Below are positions 58,565 to 64,000 of a stretch of DNA of 64,000 bases, piece by piece (the stretch's first letter is position 1; the number at the start of each line of letters is the position of its first letter). The stretch is from Moheibacter lacus (GTDB lineage Bacteria > Bacteroidota > Bacteroidia > Flavobacteriales > Weeksellaceae), in assembly GCF_014042165.1 (NCBI RefSeq), contig NZ_JACDZE010000001.1, positions 454,594-518,593 of the forward strand, in the 5' to 3' direction. The position numbers and the translations under genes were made by a program. The notes under the pieces were generated by a model. The model saw nothing but the letters and a program-made list of their open reading frames with translations, ran no database searches and was not told the DNA's origin.

Positions 58565-59860
58565 CTATTCCGCAATGATGATGAAATAATTTTTCTTCCC
58601 TTTTTGTAATAAAATATATTGATCAGAAATTAAATCTGAAAGTTTCAATTGATACTCCTCGCCTACTTTTTCTTTATTGACCGAAATCGCATTGGCTTTC
58701 AAATCTCTTCTTGCTTCACTTTTTGAACTTAAAAATCCGGTTTGATCTGTCAAAACCTCAACGATGTTGACGCCATTCTCCAAATCTGATTTTGAAACCT
58801 TAGCTTGTGGAACTCCTTCAAAGACCGATAAAAAAGTGGCTGCATTTAAGGTTTTCAAATCCTCAGCCGTTGATTTCCCAAATAAAACCTCTGATGCTTT
58901 GATCGCATTTTCCAGCTCTTCTTTTCCATGGACCAATGTGGTGATTTCTTCCGCCAATCTCTTTTGAAGCTGACGCAAATGAGGTTCCATTCTATGTTTC
59001 TCAACCAATTCTTCAATTTCTTCCTTGGTCAAAAATGTATAAATTTTGATGTATTTTTCAGAATCCTCATCGGATTGATTCAACCAAAATTGGTAAAATT
59101 TATAAGGCGAAGTCCGGTTTTTATCCAACCAAACATTTTCTCCTCCTTCACTTTTCCCAAATTTCGTTCCGTCAGATTTTGTCGTCAAAGGACAAGTAAA
59201 AGCAAATCCTTCTCCTTGTGCAATTCTTCTAATCAATTCCGTTCCCGTCGTGATATTTCCCCATTGGTCTGAACCACCAAATTGCAATTTAGCACCATGG
59301 TTTTTGTACAAATGAAGAAAATCATATCCTTGGATCAATTGGTAAGTAAATTCCGTAAAAGACATCCCAACCGCTGACTCCGAATTCAATCTGTTTTTTA
59401 CCGAATCTTTGGCCATCATGTAGTTCACCGTGATGTGCTTCCCTACATTTCTAGCAAAATCGATGAATGAAAAATCTTTCATCCAATCGTAATTGTTCAC
59501 CATCAGTGCGGCATTGGGTATAGATTCATCAAAATCGAGAAAACGTTCCAATTGGGAATGAATTCCTTTGATGAATTTGTCCAAAGTTTCTTCATCCAAC
59601 AAATTTCTTTCTGCTGCTTTTCCGGTTGGATCACCGATCATCCCCGTTGCACCGCCCACCAAAGCAATCGGTTTATGACCATGTCGCTGCATGTGCATAA
59701 GCAAAACAATCGGCACCAAACTACCCACGTGAAGCGAATCTGCAGTAGGATCAAAGCCACAATAACCGGTGGTCATCTCCTTTTCCAGTTGCTCCTCCGT
59801 TCCCGGCATGATGTTGTGAATAAGACCTCTCCACTGTAATTCTGAAATTAATCCGCTCAT
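58565..59860 (-). CDS. tyrS: tyrosyl-tRNA synthetase
   Basis: A 431-residue class I synthetase of the TyrS type. The HIGH motif appears as HVGS in [18 protein letters not shown] (about 35-52), the KMSKS motif as KFGKS in [12 protein letters not shown] (about 230-241), and the C-terminal S4 domain covers about 360-431 ([21 protein letters not shown]). It charges tRNA-Tyr in the cytoplasm. On the minus strand a TATCTTTG -7 element lies 16 bases before the ATG. It is a single-gene unit ending at the shared terminator. Confidence 0.97.
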   Translation of the reverse strand: MSGLISELQWRGLIHNIMPGTEEQLEKEMTTGYCGFDPTADSLHVGSLVPIVLLMHMQRHGHKPIALVGGATGMIGDPTGKAAERNLLDEETLDKFIKGIHSQLERFLDFDESIPNAALMVNNYDWMKDFSFIDFARNVGKHITVNYMMAKDSVKNRLNSESAVGMSFTEFTYQLIQGYDFLHLYKNHGAKLQFGGSDQWGNITTGTELIRRIAQGEGFAFTCPLTTKSDGTKFGKSEGGENVWLDKNRTSPYKFYQFWLNQSDEDSEKYIKIYTFLTKEEIEELVEKHRMEPHLRQLQKRLAEEITTLVHGKEELENAIKASEVLFGKSTAEDLKTLNAATFLSVFEGVPQAKVSKSDLENGVNIVEVLTDQTGFLSSKSEARRDLKANAISVNKEKVGEEYQLKLSDLISDQYILLQKGKKNYFIIIAE

Positions 59861-59876
59861 TTTTAAAAATTTTGTG

Positions 59877-59884
59877 CAAAGATA
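59877..59884 (-). promoter_or_regulatory. -7 element (TATCTTTG) of tyrS
   Basis: On the minus strand TATCTTTG fits TAnnTTTG fully and is 16 bases upstream of the start at 59860. No T-box-like leader can fit between it and the start. Confidence 0.5.
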
Positions 59885-59964
59885 GGAATCGAACTAGGAT
59901 TTACGAAATACGAAGTTCGAGTTTCGGATAATTCTCATTAAATTCGATTTGAATTCAAACCAAA

Positions 59965-60870
59965 ATGGAAAACATCTTTTTTCAAAACAATTGTTTCACT
60001 TGGTACAATCTGGAAAATCCGGAAGAAAAAGCTGTGGCAGATTATCTTCAAAAATTTTCATTGAGTACTTATACTATGCAAGATGCGTTGGAAGCTGGGC
60101 ATTTGCCTAAGTTTGAGCATCAGGATGATTTTGATTTTTTTCTGGTGCGGTTTTATGGAAAGGAAAAACGCTCTTACTCCAACATTGTCAGAGAATTCAG
60201 CCATAAAATCGGGATTTTTCTAGGCGAAAATTTCCTGATTACCATTCACCAAAAAGAAGTTCCTTTTTGGGATCAAATCATTTCAGAAATCAAAAATGGG
60301 CCAAACAAAGAAAATTTAGTCCCAAGAAAATTACTTTATAAAATCCTGTTAAAAACCATCCATACTTTCCATACTCCTTCAGTTAAAATTTCGGAGCAAA
60401 TCGAAATCTACGAACAATCTCTCTTCACCACTGAACGTGAACTGAAACTCAATTTGAAAAGGCTTTACGAACTCAAACGTGAATCCAGCACTTGTACTAA
60501 ACTTTTATTGCTGACCAGAGATGTGCTAAACGAATTCAAACCTTACATCAAAAATGTCGCTTCCTTTAAAGATGCACACGAATACAACACCAAAGTCCTT
60601 CATCTTCACAGCCAAAACACAGATGATTTACAAAACTTGTTTACATTAACCATTTCAGTTTCAGACCAGCGCGCCAATGAGATCATGAAAGTACTGACCG
60701 TTTTTTCTGCTTTCTTTTTACCGCTTACTTTCATCACCGGATTTTATGGAATGAATTTCGATTTTATACCGGGACTTCATTCGGCCACCAGTTTTTATAT
60801 TTTATTTGCCATGATGATTGCCATCGCCGTTACCATCTTCATTTGGTTCAAACGAAAGAAGTTTCTTTAA
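59965..60870 (+). CDS. corA: CorA-type Mg2+/Co2+ transporter
   Basis: A 301-residue protein with a soluble cytoplasmic funnel (1-235) and two C-terminal helices. The selectivity motif YGMN is in TGFYGMNFDFIPG (near 260-270) between TM1 and TM2, and the C-terminus IFIWFKRKKFL is basic, as expected. CorA forms a pentameric Mg2+ channel in the inner membrane. The N-terminal part is shorter than that of E. coli CorA. The tail overlaps by frame with the region upstream of the glycosidase gene, but the true start of that gene is at 60930. Confidence 0.93.
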   Translation: MENIFFQNNCFTWYNLENPEEKAVADYLQKFSLSTYTMQDALEAGHLPKFEHQDDFDFFLVRFYGKEKRSYSNIVREFSHKIGIFLGENFLITIHQKEVPFWDQIISEIKNGPNKENLVPRKLLYKILLKTIHTFHTPSVKISEQIEIYEQSLFTTERELKLNLKRLYELKRESSTCTKLLLLTRDVLNEFKPYIKNVASFKDAHEYNTKVLHLHSQNTDDLQNLFTLTISVSDQRANEIMKVLTVFSAFFLPLTFITGFYGMNFDFIPGLHSATSFYILFAMMIAIAVTIFIWFKRKKFL

Positions 60871-60929
60871 AATTGCTGGAAGATGGGTGTTGGATGCTGG
60901 ATGTTTTTGATTTAGATAATAATAATTCT

Positions 60930-61664
60930 ATGAAACTGAAATGGCTATTGCCTGTAATTATATTAATCATCGGAGGAGTTTTATTATGTATCAAATTCTT
61001 TTCAAGAAATCTTCAATCTAATGAAAGTATACTCAGCTATTCATTAAATCCAAAGAAAGAAGAAATTAATTTTTATTGGAAGAAATCAAATGGGGAAAGG
61101 ATTGGAAGCTTAGGTAATTTTAAAAAATTCATTGAAGGACAAAACAATACACTTTTATTTGCGATGAATGGAGGAATGTTTGGTCAAGATTTTTCTCCGC
61201 AAGGATTATATATTGAAAATGGGAAATTTCTAAATTCAATCGATACGTTAAATGGAGAAGGAAACTTTTATCTCAAACCAAATGGAATTTTTTATATCAA
61301 TTTTGACAAGAAAGCGTTTATAGTAGAAACTGAAAAATTTAATCATACAGAAAATATTCAATTCGCAACGCAGTCAGGCCCAATGTTGGTCATAAATGGA
61401 AAAATTCACCCTGAATTTAGAAAAGGTTCAAAAAATTTTAATATTCGAAATGGTGTAGGAATTACAGAGGATGATAAAGTAATCTTTGCCATGTCGAAAA
61501 ATGAAATTAATCTTTATGATTTTGCTGAATTCTTTCAGAAACAAGGTTGTAAAAATGCTTTGTATCTGGATGGATTTGTTTCAAGAACGTATTTTCCAGA
61601 TGAAAAATGGGAACAAACTGATGGAGATTTTGGAGTTATAATTGGTGTAATTAAACCTGATTGA
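60930..61664 (+). CDS. phosphodiester glycosidase family protein (DUF2233)
   Basis: From ATG 60930 the protein has 244 residues with an N-terminal hydrophobic anchor (MKLKWLLPVIILIIGGVLLC). The open frame reaches back into corA, but that part is not coding for this gene. NGGMFGQDFSPQGLYIENG (near 75-93), SGPMLVINGKIHPEF (near 150-164) and NALYLDGFVSRTYFP (near 209-223) match the NAGPA/DUF2233 domain, which has the fold of the uncovering enzyme that removes GlcNAc from phosphodiesters. It should act in the periplasm. The next gene overlaps its stop by one base (TGATG). Confidence 0.85.
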   Translation: MKLKWLLPVIILIIGGVLLCIKFFSRNLQSNESILSYSLNPKKEEINFYWKKSNGERIGSLGNFKKFIEGQNNTLLFAMNGGMFGQDFSPQGLYIENGKFLNSIDTLNGEGNFYLKPNGIFYINFDKKAFIVETEKFNHTENIQFATQSGPMLVINGKIHPEFRKGSKNFNIRNGVGITEDDKVIFAMSKNEINLYDFAEFFQKQGCKNALYLDGFVSRTYFPDEKWEQTDGDFGVIIGVIKPD

Positions 61665-62251
61665 TGAAGAAATTAAAAAAAATAGTGTTTGTAATCTTCA
61701 CAATGATTGTAATTTTTTATTTCATCACTGCATTACAAATCTATTCCTATTCCAAAATTGATGAAACCACGAGAGCTGATGCAGCAATTATTTTAGGAAC
61801 GGCGGTTTGGGATAATCAACCTTCTCCGGTTTTCAAAGAAAGAATAAATCATGCTATACTTTTGTACAAAATGGATTCTGTAGAATATTTAATTTTCACA
61901 GGAGGAATTGGCGAAGGGAAAAAATATTCTGAGGCTGAAATCGGCAAAAAATACGCAATTGAAAATGAAATCCCTGAAAACAAAATATTTATAGAGGAAA
62001 AATCTACAATAACCGACGAAAATCTAAAATATGCTAAAGAAATCATTGAACAAAATAACTTTTCAAAAGTTTTAATTGTCAGTGATCCTTTGCACATGAA
62101 ACGTGCAATGCTCATGGCTAAGAGTCACGATATCAATGCTTATTCTTCTCCCACGAAAACCAGCAGATATATTTCATTTAAAAGTAAATTTGGATTTGTG
62201 ATGAGGGAAACGTTCTTTTATATCGGTTACAAAATTTGCAGCCCGGCCTGA
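61664..62251 (+). CDS. YdcF/SanA-like DUF218 protein
   Basis: A 195-residue protein from the ATG at 61664, which overlaps the stop of the upstream glycosidase gene (TGATG). An N-terminal hydrophobic anchor (about 8-25) is followed by a DUF218 domain: AIILGTAVWDNQPSPVFKERI (about 42-62), FTGGIGEGKKYSEAEIGKKYA (about 77-97) and VLIVSDPLHMKRAMLMAKSH (near 135-154). Family members SanA and YdcF act in envelope integrity; the enzymatic role is unknown. The pairing with a periplasmic phosphodiester glycosidase suggests cell envelope work. Confidence 0.88.
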   Translation: MKKLKKIVFVIFTMIVIFYFITALQIYSYSKIDETTRADAAIILGTAVWDNQPSPVFKERINHAILLYKMDSVEYLIFTGGIGEGKKYSEAEIGKKYAIENEIPENKIFIEEKSTITDENLKYAKEIIEQNNFSKVLIVSDPLHMKRAMLMAKSHDINAYSSPTKTSRYISFKSKFGFVMRETFFYIGYKICSPA

Positions 62252-62427
62252 GTGGAGCTCTTTTTTCCTTTCACAATATTTAATGTTGAAACCGAATTTT
62301 ATGGGAAAAAAAGCGGGAACGGAGGACGGTAAAGCTGCCCAAATTATTTTGATTTTTGACACCTTCAGTTGAACTCATTTTCAAATTTTCAAATTAAACT
62401 ATTATCTTTCCAAAAATGAATTGAAGT

Positions 62428-63585
62428 ATGTCGCTGAAAAAACTGAATAATTTAATCAGAACCAATAAGGAATGGAATCATTTGGTTCATGCTACTAAAA
62501 ACCTCAAAGGAAAAGTCTTCCAAAATCTAAATTTCCTAGACGAAAACCTCGACTGGAATGAATTTGAATTAAAAGGCGCCACTTTCCTTGGCTGCGAATT
62601 CAAAAGGGATGATGCGATCCATATCATCAGCCAAGGTGCATTTGTCTATCCGAAATTTGAAAGTTATCCTTTTAATCCGCATCGGAAAAATTTATACAAT
62701 TGGGAAGAATTGATGGATGGATACAGCGATGAAATAGACGATAGTGTGGATTTTAACATCTACAATCATTTCTTGAAGCGCAAATACAATCCGCCGATGG
62801 AAGAAGCGCTGGCAGAGCGAATTCATGATTACGGGATCGATGTTGCCTTGCGGAAATTATTGGATTTTGATGAATTTGGAATGACGGAGCGCAAGGTTGT
62901 CGGATTTATGGGTGGACATTCTACACCTCGCGGCTCTGAATATTTTGTAAAAGTCGCATTGGCCGCAAAAAGGCTTTCTGAAAAGGGCTATTTTATTGCA
63001 ACCGGTGGCGGCCCCGGCATCATGGAAGCTGCCAATTTGGGTGCTTATTTTGGAAATTACACAGATGAGGAATTGATGGAGGCTATAAAAATTCTCTCCG
63101 AATTGCACTTTACGGAAGAAGGACAACGTGATTATTTGACCCAAAACTACATCCGTCAATCCAAAATCGTTTTGGAAAAATTCCCTGATGGAAAAGAGAA
63201 CCTAGCGATTCCAACTTGGTTTTATGGACATGAACCGACCAATTTATTTGCCACATCCATCGCCAAATATTTCTCTAACAGCATACGGGAAGACACGCTT
63301 CTTGCGATTTGTTTATACGGAATCATCTATGCACCGGGAAGCGCCGGAACTACGCAAGAAATCTTCCAAGAAGCGGCTCAGAACCATTATGGAACGTTTG
63401 GGTATTATAGTCCTATGATTTTTTTGGGAAAAAAGAGATACACGGAAGACACTGCCCTGTATTCTGTTTTACACCAATTGGCAGTCGGAATGCCATATAA
63501 AGAGCTGTTGTATTTAACAGATGATCCGGAATTGGCGGTAGAATTTGTAGAAAAAAACCCACCAATTCCAATAAAGTTTGTGTGA
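62428..63585 (+). CDS. LOG family (Rossmann-type) nucleotide-handling protein
   Basis: A 385-residue protein with a LOG-type domain (about 145-340). GFMGGHSTPRGS (near 158-169), GYFIATGGGPGIMEAANLGAYFG (near 190-212) and APGSAGTTQEIFQEAAQNHYG (near 310-330) correspond to the GGGxGxM and PGGxGTxxE motifs. It has a 140-residue N-terminal extension not found in short LOG proteins, so it may resemble larger nucleosidases such as PpnN. LOG domains hydrolyse nucleoside 5'-monophosphates at the N-glycosidic bond. It is cytoplasmic. The initiator tRNA gene follows. Confidence 0.87.
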   Translation: MSLKKLNNLIRTNKEWNHLVHATKNLKGKVFQNLNFLDENLDWNEFELKGATFLGCEFKRDDAIHIISQGAFVYPKFESYPFNPHRKNLYNWEELMDGYSDEIDDSVDFNIYNHFLKRKYNPPMEEALAERIHDYGIDVALRKLLDFDEFGMTERKVVGFMGGHSTPRGSEYFVKVALAAKRLSEKGYFIATGGGPGIMEAANLGAYFGNYTDEELMEAIKILSELHFTEEGQRDYLTQNYIRQSKIVLEKFPDGKENLAIPTWFYGHEPTNLFATSIAKYFSNSIREDTLLAICLYGIIYAPGSAGTTQEIFQEAAQNHYGTFGYYSPMIFLGKKRYTEDTALYSVLHQLAVGMPYKELLYLTDDPELAVEFVEKNPPIPIKFV

Positions 63586-63608
63586 ATTAAAAAATTGTCC
63601 TATATTTG
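63577..63608 (+). promoter_or_regulatory. promoter of the initiator tRNA gene
   Basis: TTTG at 63577-63580 is separated by 20 bases from TATATTTG (63601-63608), which fits TAnnTTTG completely. The predicted transcription start is a few bases upstream of the tRNA at 63619. The -33 element overlaps the end of the LOG-family gene. Confidence 0.75.
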
Positions 63609-63618
63609 CAGTCCAAAT

Positions 63619-63680
<62 letters not shown>

Positions 63681-63691
<11 letters not shown>

Positions 63692-63796
63692 CTAAGTAGG
63701 AGACTTTTGAAAAAAAGTCTCCTTTTTTATTTCAATTAGTACCCGTTTGGATCATATCCGACGTAGCCGACACAGGTTCCCCCGATGCGTCGGGGC
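63681..63796 (+). repeat. 116-base tandem unit 1 (tRNA 3' end, terminator, decayed tRNA half)
   Basis: The unit starts with the last bases of the tRNA (TGTTCCCGCTAC), continues with the GAAA-loop terminator and ends with a degenerate copy of the tRNA 3' half beginning GTACCC at 63739. That copy keeps TCATA around the CAT anticodon and an ACAGGTTC T-arm strand. A perfect 16-base palindrome CCCCGATGCGTCGGGG (63780-63795) interrupts the T arm. Confidence 0.85.
63698..63728 (+). terminator. terminator after the tRNA (first repeat unit)
   Basis: AGGAGACTTTT (63698-63708) pairs with AAAAGTCTCCT (63713-63723) over 11 bases with a GAAA tetraloop, followed by T. An identical copy is at 63814-63844 in the second repeat unit. 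Confidence 0.9.
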
Positions 63797-63912
63797 TGTT
63801 CCCGCTACTAAGTAGGAGACTTTTGAAAAAAAGTCTCCTTTTTTATTTCAATTAGTACCCGTTTGGATCATATCCGACGTAGCCGACACAGGTTCCCCCG
63901 ATGCGTCGGGGC
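63797..63912 (+). repeat. 116-base tandem unit 2
   Basis: This unit is, by eye, an exact copy of 63681-63796 with the same terminator (from 63814), decayed tRNA half (from 63855) and palindrome (63896-63911). Confidence 0.85.
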
Positions 63913-64000
63913 TGTTCCCGCTACAAAAGCAAGAGAGTTTAGAAATAGATTCTCTTTTTTTATTTCAATTTGTAGCACGTCAGGCTCATATCCGACGTAG
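63913..64000 (+). repeat. tandem unit 3, diverged and cut by the window edge
   Basis: It starts with TGTTCCCGCTAC like the others but has a different hairpin (AGAGAGTTT...AGATTCTCT). The tRNA-like part (from 63972, GTAGCACGTCAGGCTCATA) is closer to the real tRNA-fMet than in units 1 and 2. The rest lies outside the window. Confidence 0.75.

Larger units (their letters stand above)
63692..64000. other. gene-free right edge: tandem tRNA-derived array
   Basis: The 309 bases after the initiator tRNA are filled by the three repeat units and contain no protein-coding frame of note. Confidence 0.8.

Noticed and set aside
60843..60929. Frame overlap of the glycosidase gene with corA
   Set aside because: The membrane anchor and normal domain begin at 60930; the earlier part reads a simple-repeat tract and the corA end.
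62252..62427. Small frames around 62300 on both strands
   Set aside because: The products (23 and 62 residues) have no recognisable feature and no promoter; they may be remnants but cannot be supported.

Overview
The window looks like a chromosomal segment of a low-GC Bacteroidota, most probably class Flavobacteriia. The evidence is five secreted proteins ending in type IX secretion (T9SS) C-terminal sorting domains, a T9SS plug-domain protein, promoters of the Bacteroidota type (TAnnTTTG near -7), a mevalonate-pathway decarboxylase, menaquinone genes, a two-motif DnaJ zinc finger and many families rarely seen outside this phylum (DUF5103, DUF4153, DUF5995, DUF1684, DUF4377). The family or genus cannot be fixed from the sequence. 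There is no prophage, transposase gene, rRNA or CRISPR array, and most of the DNA is densely packed housekeeping and envelope genes.

Layout. 1-5.1 kb: a cut DinB/DUF1569-like gene, then an FNR-type regulator followed by an uncharacterised protein, two pirins, a DUF4377-META lipoprotein, an NAD(P)H-FMN reductase and an OsmC protein, which together read as a redox or electrophile stress module. 5.2-10 kb: a Spy-like protein, a small acetyltransferase, a leucine-rich T9SS cargo protein and the T9SS plug protein. 10.3-12.1 kb: grpE-dnaJ. 12.1-17.6 kb: a Tat-exported amine oxidase, a metal/haem locus (small secreted protein, single-CxxCH protein, P-type ATPase) and a frameshifted VOC gene. 17.7-26.8 kb: menB, a TPM lipoprotein, an MFS exporter, a ParDE toxin-antitoxin pair, menA, a VCBS-repeat T9SS protein, a UPF0173 hydrolase and a PNGase F-like T9SS protein. 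26.8-32.4 kb: an M3 peptidase lipoprotein, a YfbK-like vWA lipoprotein and an isolated AAA/DUF4143 gene. 32.5-44.5 kb: metG, GNAT, GT39, an AEC permease, der, a GlcD-type oxidase, DUF5995, an SDR epimerase and mvaD. 44.5-54.3 kb: a small T9SS protein, a repeat-rich intergenic region, yihY, the rlmH-CPBP-rdgB-rnz-DUF4153 run and the menC-DUF1684-menE operon. 54.4-63.6 kb: a 1362-residue T9SS protein, tyrS, corA, a phosphodiester glycosidase, a YdcF-like protein and a LOG-family protein. 63.6-64 kb: initiator tRNA-Met followed by tandem degenerate copies of its 3' half.

How the genes work together. Menaquinone genes are spread over three places (menB, menA, menC/menE), giving the last cyclisation, prenylation and OSB activation steps but not menF, menD or menH. 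The five T9SS cargo proteins and the plug protein feed one export pathway. grpE and dnaJ are the DnaK co-chaperones. menC, a DUF1684 lipoprotein and a compact menE share a tightly packed operon.

The most noteworthy non-genic signals are the tandem tRNA-fMet-derived array at the right edge, a duplicated activator-site/promoter module before the gene at 1007, an operator palindrome over the ParDE promoter, clusters of fold-back repeats (2.35, 43.3 and 45.5-46.1 kb), and several start codons lying only 4-5 bases after a TAnnTTTG element, which suggests leaderless mRNAs. No clearly new multi-gene system was found; the FNR-pirin-unknown-protein cluster is the nearest candidate.
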